In this document: positions 46,101-56,158 of the stretch, one piece after another
How the letters are laid out: every line of letters starts with the position of its first letter
Position numbering within the stretch: position 1 is the stretch's first letter
Assembly (NCBI GenBank): GCA_950295325.1
Contig: OX485803.1
Span: 13,766,001 to 13,830,000 of the forward strand
Source: Polytrichum commune
Lineage: Eukaryota > Streptophyta > Polytrichopsida > Polytrichales > Polytrichaceae
DNA: 64,000 nt
Reading direction: 5' to 3'
The notes under the pieces: model-generated
Seen by the model: the letters and a program-made list of their open reading frames with translations, nothing else
Databases searched by the model: none
Told to the model about the DNA's origin: nothing
Position numbers and translations under genes: made by a program

Positions 46101-49100
46101 CTCTTTTATTAGTTTGCCTTCAACAATGTCATTCTTGGCTTGCAGGCACTGCCAAAGGTCGAAGAGAAAATAAAATTGCTGGAAGCTGAAGCATCCAGCA
46201 TTGATTCTGCAGGGGAGGTATGCCAATTGTCCTGTGGGGGTTTTGGTCCAGTAATTGCTGATATCTATTTTTTGTTTCAAGGGGTTTCATGTTTTTCTTC
46301 TTCATGACATTTTATTTCTGGACTTGAAGTGAACATTTATAATTATTCTTGTGTGACAGAAGTTTCTAGGCTGTATATATTCATAGAACTTGAATTGTTA
46401 GGGTAGCTCATTGGGCGACTTCTGATGCAGGCATCTATGGGGGAGTATCATTCTATAAGATTGAAACTTGCACAATTAGAGAAGCAGATGATGGCAGAAG
46501 TTCTTCGACCTGAACGTGCACTCCTCTTCATGAAGCCTGGAAGACTGGTAAAATATCTGTCTTTCCCTGCCTATTCACAGTGAACCACTTATCAATCATA
46601 TTATTTTTGACTATTGAATTGCTATATTCAGATAAGCTATGAACTCCAAAAAGATGACAAGATATATGCTAGCATCTAGCAAGTGAAGTTATATATCGCA
46701 GTTCATGTTAATACCACTAGTACAGGGGATCAGTATGTCACTTCAGGCATTTAAGAGGTTCGTATCACAAGAAGACAAGTTGAAGTATAGCTTTTTCCTT
46801 ATTTAAAAGAGAAGATGATACGGTTTTCGCTTATCAACAAGTACATATGGTACTTGCATTTCTCACTTCTTTAGTGTGCACATGCTTTAGTACTGAACTT
46901 GCTTTTGATTTGTTTCTTGTTCTGTATATCCTTGTAAGTCTCATTTTGGATCTGCCTCGTTGCAGCTTTTTTTAATGCTCCTGTTTGGCGTTGGTCAATT
47001 TCACTAGAGATAGTAGGGTTGCATCCACTGCAGCTTGTCACATGAAGTTATTAATTGTGTGGGGTTTTTTCTCTATGGGCCTGTGCAGGTGAAGGTAAGG
47101 GATGGGGCTGATGAGTGGGGCTGGGGTGTGGTTGTGCATGTGGTCAAGAAACCCACATCCAACCAAGGAGCAATTCCCTCTGCTGTAATGGCGGCCTCTC
47201 CAGCTAGCTCTTACATCGTAGATATCCTTCTCCACTGTTTGTCAGGTGTAGTTCAAGATGGAAAACGGCCAAGGCCAAGACCATGTCCTCCAGGAGAGAA
47301 GGGGGAAATGCATGTGGTAAGTACACTAACATGTATTGGAAACAGTTGAAGCAAATAGATACATTTCACTTTTCCAGGTTTGTGGTGCTATCCAGCTTCT
47401 CCCAGAAATTTGTGTAGATTGCACCAGGGAGTTTATTTCCATCATACTTTGCTGGCCTAGCAGTCAGTCATATAGAGTTCATTGCTTCATCAATGGTGCC
47501 CTTGTTGATAGCTGATCTGACTCTGGAACTTTTGTTCCTGACGAGCCTGTAAATGATCAGTTGGAGAAATGTGTCTTTACAGTAGGAAATAGTCCGGATG
47601 TATGAGCCTGGTTCTTTGCATGTTCTCACTTTTTGTGTGTAAATCATGGGTTGCAATTCAATCTCTTTACTGAAGGTGTTGATTATTTTGTGGTTGGTTT
47701 GTGAAGGTTCCAGTGCAGATGCCTTTGATATGTGCTATAAGTGCATTACGAGTAGCAGCACCACATGACTTGCGGCCACCAGAGGCACGACAAAGTGTAC
47801 TAATGGCAGTGCAAGAACTTGAGCGGCGGTTTCCTGATGGTTTCCCCAAGCTTGATCCAATTGAGGTATTTCTTTTTTCTGCAACTATGAAAGTGAGGAA
47901 TCAGGAGACAATTCTGTACTCTTGTGCTCTTTGTCCATTTAGGCTCTTAAATAATTGAGTGGTATTGGGTCTTTATTTCTTTACAGCAAGTTGTTTTCCA
48001 GGCCCTCCAAGAAGGAAGCAAGCACAATCATCTCTCGCTCTATCTGCAAAAACGCAAATTGCATAGTGGTTTACGGCTGGTCAACTCTATTTGTGGGGCT
48101 GTGTTGCAGGATATGGGTATTGATGATGAGGACTTTCTGAACATAGTGAAGGATATAGCGGCAGAAGAAAAGAAGCTTTTTGCCCATCCTCTTTTCCAGG
48201 TTTGTGCCATGCTTCTTTTGTTGACAATATTTTTTTCAATTTGAGGAAGTCCTGATTGTAAAGAACATTTGGTTGGAGAGTTCTCCTGGTATTTCTTCTG
48301 TTGGTGCTGCATGAATATGAACAAACCACTAATTGGATTGCCAGGGGGCACTTCTCATTGAAACTGGTCAAGAACCTTGTAGTATGTCTTAAAATCAGAG
48401 GTCATTTGAAAGGAGAATTGGAATTAGTGACCCATTCCTAGTTGCAGATGAATATCTATCAACAGAATTCTGACTCGTTTTCCTTTTGAGTGTGAAATAT
48501 GAAAATTCAATATAACACTTCTAGGGTTAGGGTTTGGGGTTTAGGGTTGCAATGTGTCCTGGGCTGTCCATGCTGAAATTTTGAAGCTCACCTCTTTGTA
48601 GGCACTCATGAACCTGGGGTTTTTAAGGCTTGTTGATAGTTGTGATGATGACACTGATGAAGTTGCAATTATGCAGTCCGAGAAGGAGGCAGATTGCTTT
48701 GTGGCTTTTCAGAGGAAGGCTGAGTTGATGGTAGAGGTGGATGCCCTTAAGCTACGGATGCGAGATTCTCAGGTATAAGCTTATTATCTCTTTTGTGCAA
48801 AGATTCATGTCTTACACTTTAGCAGAGCTGCTAAGACTTTGGTAATGTAGTAGAACTTTTGCGACTAAATCATATTTTGCATCCTATGCCATGTACTTCT
48901 TAATCAATACATTTAAAAATAAGTAGATGTATGATTTATTTACTTTGAGTGGTTTCACGTCCATCATCTCTCTCCTCAACCCTGTTCGTTGTGGGTACTT
49001 TGTTTAGAGCCTCCAAGTGCTTGTCTGATGTGGTAATAAATTATCCTGGACAGCTCCACAAATTCAGGGAAGAGTTGCGAAATCGGTCAAGGGTCCTGAA

Positions 49101-50907
49101 ACGACTTGGTCATATCAATGCTGATGGTGTGGTGCAACCGAAGGGTCGTGCTGCATGCCTTATTGACACTGCTGATGAACTCCTTGTGACCGAGCTTATG
49201 TTTAATGGTACTATTTTCTGCCTTATTGATCTTGGCCAGTGTGAACAGGTTTGGCGGAGGAGAATATTGGTGTGTTTCATTGAATTAATTTGGCAATGTT
49301 ATTGAATGGAACAGGATTGTTCAATGACATAGATCATCACCAAGTTGTGGCTATTGCTAGCTGCTTTCTCCCAGTTGAGAAGTCAAATGAACAGATACGC
49401 TTGCAGAATGAACTTGCATGGCCCCTCCGTCAGCTGCAGGATACAGCACGCCAAATTGCTGAGGTACGTCTTCTTCATTCTTTCCATTCCATGGCCACTT
49501 TATTTTCTTAAGTCCCACTCGAAGTGCTGATGTAAACAGCAGGATGGCATGCACCTCACACGAATCTTTTAACAGAGCAGTTAGCTTGATACCTTGTACT
49601 TCGGAAAGCCTTGTTCATAGATTCGATTTAATTTCAAGTAGCTAGTAGCACTTTAGATTACACCCATACATATATTATAAGGATTATATACCTTGGCTAA
49701 GTTGATCGCATAGCCAACTTTGCACTTGAGCTAGTTGGAGAAGTATCTAAATCGCAAACAGCATTCTGGTTTTTGTGCCATTCTTAACACCCTGAGAACT
49801 TTGCAGCAAGCTGCACTAAAGCTTTGCCAAAAGGGCACTTTTATCCAGAGAACTCTTGATTAATTTGAGTTGTATGATTAGCATAAACTGAGGTATCTGA
49901 CACTTGCTGTAAACATCAGATACAAAAGGAGTGCAAGCTGGAGGTGGAGGTTGAAGAGTATGTTCAGTCCTTCAAACCTTTTTTGATGGATGTTATATAC
50001 AATTGGTCTAAGGTGAGCATTCTCCTTTGCACAACCTTTGATTGATCAATGTGATGCTAAATTTTAATTGAAATGATCAGTGAAAGTAGTATATCTTAGT
50101 CTCACTACAGTACTACTGGATCCACTGCAGTATCTAAACGCACGCATTCACTGGGCTGATCTTTCCTTTTTAAAGTAACATTTTCTGAATCTCATAGTGA
50201 CTATGAGAGCTCTTGAGACTGTTTCTTGCTGATAACAATGACAGAAGAAAGTTGTTCCTCTGCTACAAACAAATATCATCAACATCTACATGACTTAATA
50301 TTTACTGGGTTCTAGTTATATAATTTTGGATAGCTTTCATTCCACTTGAATTGACAAGGATATTGTGTTGTATTCTTATTTGATCTTTGACAGGGAGCCA
50401 AGTTCTCTGAGATCTGTGAGATGACAGATATCTTTGAAGGCAGCATAATCCGTGCTGCCCGCCGACTTGATGAGTTTTTAAAACAGGTTTTTAAACTTTA
50501 TTTTGAGGTTTGTGTTTTATAGTCATGGTTTGAAAGAAGGCCTCCTCATTCGACATAATCTCAGCTACTACTGTGGGCAAGATTATATCATGCACACTAC
50601 TATTGTTCAAGTCTAGTCTCTATTTTGAGGGCTCATGTTAGTTGCTGTCAATTGAAGGAAACTGCTTTTGTCATGGGTTTTCCCACTTAGTTCTTAGAGG
50701 TCACCCTGGTTTCAATTTGTGGGTATAGTACTGGAAATCAAGCAGTGCCTTTGATGGAGATTGTCCTGATTGGTTTGGCGGGTGTCTTTGGTACAGCTCC
50801 AAGCTGCAGCTGAGGCAATTGGAAATCCTGAGTTAGAGAAAAAGTTTGCACAAGGGAGCGAAAGCATACGACGTGGCATTATCTTTGCCAACTCTCTTTA
50901 CATTTAG
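40114..50907 (+). CDS. HEN2: HEN2/MTR4-type DExH RNA helicase
   Basis: A Ski2-like helicase that threads RNA into the nuclear exosome. Seventeen exons join in frame: 40114-40276, 43024-43898, 44193-44507, 44764-44868, 45162-45230, 45781-45945, 46146-46217, 46431-46547, 47089-47316, 47707-47865, 48110-48199, 48677-48772, 49054-49207, 49315-49463, 49920-50012, 50394-50486, 50797-50907, giving 1017 residues (Arabidopsis HEN2 is about 995). Motifs: AHTSAGKT 106-113, DEIH 197-200, SAT 228-230, [10 protein letters not shown], and [10 protein letters not shown] near 486-495. The arch with its KOW fold begins [19 protein letters not shown]; the C-terminal domain includes [20 protein letters not shown] and ends [12 protein letters not shown]. 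The arch and C-terminal wording match HEN2 better than MTR4. An RGG-rich insert at residues 310-334 sits between the two RecA domains. Confidence 0.95.
40252..41600 (+). repeat. Tandem repeats of the HEN2 exon 1 end within intron 1
   Basis: The end of exon 1 with its donor (gttcacgaggttgctcttcctccag/gt in two pieces) and the following intron recur at about 40908 and 41240. The upstream phrase aggtttccgaataaggtagt recurs at about 40822, 41155 and 41498. The period is about 330 bp. The copies keep a donor-like end (tcctgcag/gc at 40929, cctccag/gt at 41264) but have no ATG. Confidence 0.8.
48522..48549 (+). repeat. Interstitial telomere-like repeat in HEN2 intron 11
   Basis: Four imperfect TTTAGGG-type units (tagggttagggtttgggg, then tttagggtt). 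This is the plant telomere unit and occurs here inside an intron. It is too short to indicate a chromosome-end fusion. Confidence 0.7.
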
Positions 50908-52549
50908 AGCCTTTCTTCTTCCTCGATCCCTGTTTTTCCAGTTTCAGGGACATCATGTGAGTGACTGTACATTAGAGACGAGCTGGTTTGGTGCTTGCCA
51001 TTGCTGCACCTTGTACATCAGGTCATCACCTTTTGTGGAAGATGCCATCAAGAGTTTCTAGGCTTTTCTAAGGTTGGCCTCTCTTACCTCCTCCTTGTAC
51101 TTTTAAGGCTTTGAAGCAAGGATCTCTAATTTGAAGACGCGTTGACACAGTTATCCTTTTTGCTCAAAGAGAGGCTCTGGTTTTTACTGTGAGTGTTTTC
51201 TATACACTTGAATGGTACAGTAGTGGGTGTGATTCATGATTATCTGAGGAAGTGATTTTGTTTTCATGTTCTAGAAGATCAAATGTGAATATCAGCACTT
51301 GTGAGGACTTTGCAGAATGGATAGATGGCTCAGGTGTCTGGTGTGATGTGGCCCACTATAACACACCATACCGCATGCGTCAGTTTCTGGTGACACACAA
51401 TTCAAACCCCCGTTTCTTGATGACAACAGGATATGTGAACTGGTACCATGAGTGGATGTGAGGTTCCTCTTGTAGGTTCTTTGTCAATATACAAACTGCC
51501 AGGTGACTTGTCTATAATCAAGTGACATCACAGCCACAACCATAAGTATGTGACTACAAGAAACACTTTTGACAAGATAAGCTTGAGTGGACACTCTTGT
51601 TGGTTTGCTTATTTCAAGCTTGAAATCGTCTGCTCTTGAACATGTAACATCTGCTGTTGGGGAAATGCAAAATGAGGATCATGAGATTTGAACTTGCTAT
51701 TATTGAAGTTGGTTTGAATATCGACTTTGTTGAAGTGCCGCTCATACATTTCCTCAGATGGGTTATTCCAAGTATGTAAATGTATGTCAGAAACCTGAAT
51801 GTGCACCTGTATGCCAGGAATAAGGAACACCCATCTTATTATGGCCTGATGCAAAATAAAAGCACCTACCTTGTAGGTTTTTCGTCTATTCAAACTTCCT
51901 TTCCCCGATGCCCTGAAGTTCTATTGTAGGAGACACAAAAAAGAAAAGCTTTGTTGTATGACTTCATTATTAGTCATGTTTTATAAGAATAGCTTTTTTT
52001 AAGTAGCTTCAAATCTGTTATGAGGTTCTTCAATTGAAGAAAGAAGTTGAAATCAAGGTGCAACTATGATCAAGTGCTTTAAGTATTTAGCAAGCGATTT
52101 TATGCAACATCTAGTATCATGAGCCATCATTTCTACATGTTATTGTGTCTTGTGCATCTTTCAAATAATGTTGTACATAAGTCACTTTTAGAAACCTCAT
52201 GAATTCATACCTTGCTATGAATTGTTTGTGCAATCAAAATATAATACATGGGATCTTGGCATGTGAGGATATTAAATTTAGCTTTCTATGCTATGGATGT
52301 AAGTTTCAAGTGATTTGTATTAAGTTTCCTTATTGCAAAGGTTGAGAGGGAATCGTTGCATACGAGTGTACCTCTCATCCATTTATCAAAAAAAACTTGA
52401 CTTCCTGTAAGTTTGTGTCTGATTCATCCCAAAACACTTCCACTAGATTAACAGTCTTTGAAGCTAATTCTGATGTCAAAGTAGTTAAAAATAAACCTTC
52501 ACACTGCATACTATTTCAAAGCTCTTATTTTGCATGACTGAGAGGTATG
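50908..52549. other. HEN2 3' region and intergenic sequence
   Basis: The first few hundred bases should be HEN2 3' UTR. A 70-residue plus-strand frame at 51252-51461 (with FAEWIDGSGVWCDVAHYN and FLMTTGYVNWYHEW) has protein-like composition but I do not recognise it. The rest, to the Copia LTR, has no feature I can name. Confidence 0.4.
51252..51461 (+). CDS. Unassigned 69-residue ORF
   Basis: The frame has an ATG and encodes a Trp/Tyr-rich peptide containing FAEWIDGSGVWCDVAHYN and RFLMTTGYVNWYHEWM. The composition looks protein-like, and the codon before NVNISTCEDF is preceded by a possible acceptor (gttctag). It could be an exon of an unannotated gene, a piece of a retroelement or chance. 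I cannot assign a family. Confidence 0.25.
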   Translation: MILFSCSRRSNVNISTCEDFAEWIDGSGVWCDVAHYNTPYRMRQFLVTHNSNPRFLMTTGYVNWYHEWM

Positions 52550-52798
52550 TGTTAAGGCAGCCTATAGCTAGCCTGACGACCTATAGCCGAATATAGATGA
52601 CGGTAGCCGCCTTCCGGAAGGTGGCTACACTATCCCCGCGGTAGTGGGTCCGGGGTTAGTTAAACATAGTATTGTAGGCTACTAAGTGGCGGCTAAGCCC
52701 CATTAATGTACTTAGTCTTAAAGCATATATATACGACCACATGACTCTTGTTAGTCACTTGCACCATTACGCTCACCGGCTATTGCCTAGTCTTAACA
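52550..52798 (+). repeat. Copia left LTR
   Basis: 249 bp, from TGTTAAGGCAGCC to CCTAGTCTTAACA. It contains a hairpin at GTAGCCGCCTTCC / GGAAGGTGGCTAC. The sequence CGTTATCAGTCACG directly after it is the likely primer-binding site; I do not assign the tRNA. Confidence 0.95.
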
Positions 52799-53286
52799 CG
52801 TTATCAGTCACGATTGCTTGAGAGCTCCTAGTTCAAAATTTTTTTTTCCTCTCTTTCCCGCTCAAGACTAAGCTTGAGCCCTATATAAACCTTAGCTCAC
52901 TATCTAGCTCTCTCTCTCCGCTCCGCTATACCACGCGGAAATGCTGGTCCTACACCAACTCATATGACTTACTCTTTAGAACAGATTGCAACTAGTATCA
53001 GTGAATCGGACTACAGATTAAGAGAGACCCTGATAGTTAGCTAGAACATCTTAGAGTTTTGCTGCCATAGATAACTTTCTGTCGCTGCTACAGATAAATC
53101 TTCCTTGCTGCAGAAAACTTTCTCCCTTTTGCTACTACAGAAAATCTCACTTTTTGCTGATAGACTTTCTGGTTGCCACAGATACTATCTTCTTACTACT
53201 TCTATAAATAGACTCTTCTCACTGCCGCAAATAACTCTTATTACGGCTGCAGATATTAACTCCACCTTTGCAGATAGACTACTTCT

Positions 53287-53365
53287 GCTGCTGCTGAGAG
53301 CTACATTCTGTTGCTGCCGAGAACTACATTTTGCTGCTGCCGAGAGCTACATTTTGTTACTGCAT
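53287..53365 (+). repeat. Minisatellite in the Copia leader
   Basis: Three to four units of about 24 bp of the form gctgctgccgagagctacatt lie between the LTR and gag. Confidence 0.75.
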
Positions 53366-53639
53366 AAACACACATTGACAAAACTAACTCTGATAAGCCA
53401 TCCCTCCCTCCTCTCTACTTTTGATGCTTTGTGCCAGTTAGATCAGCTCTAAACTAACAATGAAATCTGAACCAACAACAAATACAGTCTGGGTATATAT
53501 ATAACCCCACTTTATTACAACAGAAGTATATTTGTATACTTCAGATGCTACACTTGTTGAATCAGATTACGATAGGCTAAAACTAAAAAGTATCATCACT
53601 CTAGTACATTGTTGCCATTTGATTCCTAGATGACCTGAA

Positions 53640-55315
53640 ATGGCATCATCTTCGAATCCGAGAGTGACATTAGCTACCATAAGCCGACCTCCAGCAGATA
53701 TCGGTGCAAACATGAAAACCAAATTTACTCCCCTTGCTGCTGATGGGTCAAACTATCTAGAATGGGAAAATGATGCTAGGGTAGCTCTAGGAGCCGAAGA
53801 GACAACTATCTATCTTGATAAAACTACAGCCGAGGGTCAACCAGATTCTCTCAAATGTCAAGTATTGATTCTTCTCCGAAGGCACATACACCCATTCCTG
53901 AGACAACAATACATTAAAGTAGATCACCCCGCTGACTTGTGGACTCAGCTACGTGACAGGTTCCATCATGAACAAACCATCTTTCTACCTGAGGCTAGAA
54001 ATGATTGGATTAATCTCAAGGCCCTTGATTTTCCCGACCTACTCTCATTCACGGGGAACTCTACCGAATCTCATCACAACTCAGTCTGTGTGGCGAGCCA
54101 GTTACTGAGGCTCAATTGATCGATAAGACTCTCTCCACCTTCCCACCTGCTTCTGCAATTCTTGCCCAGCAATACCGAAACATGAAATTTGAGAAACATA
54201 GCACACTGATGTCTCACCTCCTTCTCGCAGAGAAACATCAAGCCATGTTGCTTAAAAATGCAGAATCCAGGCCCACACGTGAGATCCACACCATGATAGT
54301 TGCTGGACCATCAAAAGGAGTGCCAGCCGTACACCTCTCGGAGGCACCGTGCCGATCACCAAGGGGTTTCCAACGCCGACCTCCACCTAGGTCATTCAAA
54401 TTCAAGCCTAGGGACCAAAAACCGAGGTATGTTCCGCCAAAACATAAAGCCTCAACGCAATCTACATCCTCATGTCATAAATGTGGCCGCCCTGGCCATT
54501 ATGCGAGAGATTGCCGAGCATCGGCTTACGTAATTGAGATGTATAAGGAGCTACAGAAATTACGTAGCCAAAATAGAGAGTCTCATGCAGTCCAAATTCC
54601 ATCCATCCCTGATATGGACATAGAGAATTACATGACTGTCACAACTCCAATGACTCAAGGTATGGAGGTTGCCCTGTTGGACAACGCTTCTACACATATC
54701 ATATTGAGAAGTTTAACGTTTTTCTCATTCCTGGCTAGTAACATAGGTTGGCGGACTAGCTACGTTACAACAATAGCGGGACAGAAAAACATAACCTTCA
54801 AAGAAGGTACAACAACTGTTTTGTTGCCCGGGGACCATCCGATAACATGCGGGGATGCTATGTATGCTCCCGATGCCCCCCGGAGCCTGATCAGCTACCG
54901 GGACCTAAGGGCAAATGGTATCCACGTCTCTACCACAATAAAGAACGATGAAGAGGCGCTGATACTCAGGCAGGGACAGAGAACCCTCGCCACCGCAATA
55001 GCGGGAGTCGACGGCCTGTATGAGATCGCTATCAAAGCGATTAGTCCCACCCCTAGGGTTGAGGAAGAAGTTTGCCTGGTTGCACGGGAGAGAGGTCCCG
55101 ATGCGAGAACCCGCAATTTAGCCCAGAAAACTGGCCTATATCTCACGGCGGCTGCCTTCTCAGATATATTGCATAAAAGGCTTGGGCATCCTGACACTAC
55201 TATATTTCAGAGGATGATTCCCCTCTTGGCCGGCCATAACCTCACATCTGCGGATGCTGCCAAGATAACCCCTTGCGAGGCGTGCATTCAAGGCAAGATG
55301 ATCAAAAGGTCGTCC
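53640..55315 (+). pseudogene. Copia gag and protease region, frameshifted
   Basis: The gag start (ATG at 53640, with TPLAADGSNYLEWENDAR) reads until a frame break near 54055; the next frame continues ELYRISSQLSLCGEPVTEAQ. The zinc knuckle CHKCGRPGHYARDC lies at about 54470-54515. The protease active site reads LLDNASTH near 54675 in place of the more usual DSG. The gag pre-integrase motif LHKRLGHPDTTIFQ and CEACIQGK precede a stop at 55316. Confidence 0.9.
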
Positions 55316-56158
55316 TAGTGGCAACTCCCCACCGAATTACCGCCACCACTCCATTGACTTCAAGGTGATATCTGTGGACCTATCAACCCATCTTCAAGTT
55401 CATTTCGGTATTTCCTAGTGCTCATACATGCATCCGGGAGCCACCTAGAGGTAGCTCTCCTAACCACTAGGAACCTTGTATTTTCCAGAATTCTTGCAAT
55501 TCTAATACGCTATAAAAACCATTTTCCTGAATACCATGTCAAGTTCCTCCGAATGGATAATGCATTAGAATTTCGTTCACATGCATTTGAGGATTACTGT
55601 ACCGCATCAAGAATCACTCTTACATATGCCATACCTTATGAGCATTCTCAAAATGATCTTATGGAAGCTTTCATAAAGAAAGTTTAGCTAGTAACTAGGC
55701 CTTTGTTCATCCATGCTAAGCTCCCAGATTCATTCTGGGGCCATACAGTCCTTCATGCCGCAGCCCTCCTACGGCTGAGACCAACCTTGCTCAACCAACA
55801 AACCCCATATGAACTCATTGCCGGCCGGCCACCCAACATTACCCACTTACGTATATTTGGTTGCCAGGTTTGGGTACCCGTACCCGAACCACAACGAAAA
55901 CCATAGGGATCCACCGATCCAAGGCAATTTACCTCGGATATGACTCACCCAACATCATTAGATATATGGACCCCAAGAATGGGGCCATCCTCAAAGCCAG
56001 GCTAGTAAACTGTAAGTTCATTGAACACATATTTTCCACCCCACCGGTTGACCGAACGGTCAAACAAGTTTCGTTAAAATTTCAGGCTTAGAAACCTTGA
56101 CTCTAAACCCGGATCCTCAAACATCACTAGCCGACACCGAAGTCACAAATTTCTAAAT
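55316..56158 (+). pseudogene. Copia integrase, broken
   Basis: After the stop at 55316, the integrase core continues in changing frames. RMDNALEF (second acid) and HSQNDLMEAFIKK (third acid, E) are readable at about 55555-55680, followed by the stop TAG at 55685. The next segment (FWGHTVLHAAALLRLRP, THLRIFGCQVWVP) and the C-terminal portion (KAIYLGYDSPNIIRYMDP) lie in further frames to about 56090. Confidence 0.85.

Noticed and set aside
48602-48676. Earlier acceptor for HEN2 exon 12 (after tttgtag at 48601)
   Set aside because: It is also in frame, but adds 25 residues absent from relatives. The acceptor at 48676 gives HPLFQ-SEKEAD, which aligns with the HEN2 arch without a gap.
53287-53365. 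CRISPR-like array in the Copia leader
   Set aside because: Units are directly adjacent with no unique spacers, so this is a minisatellite.
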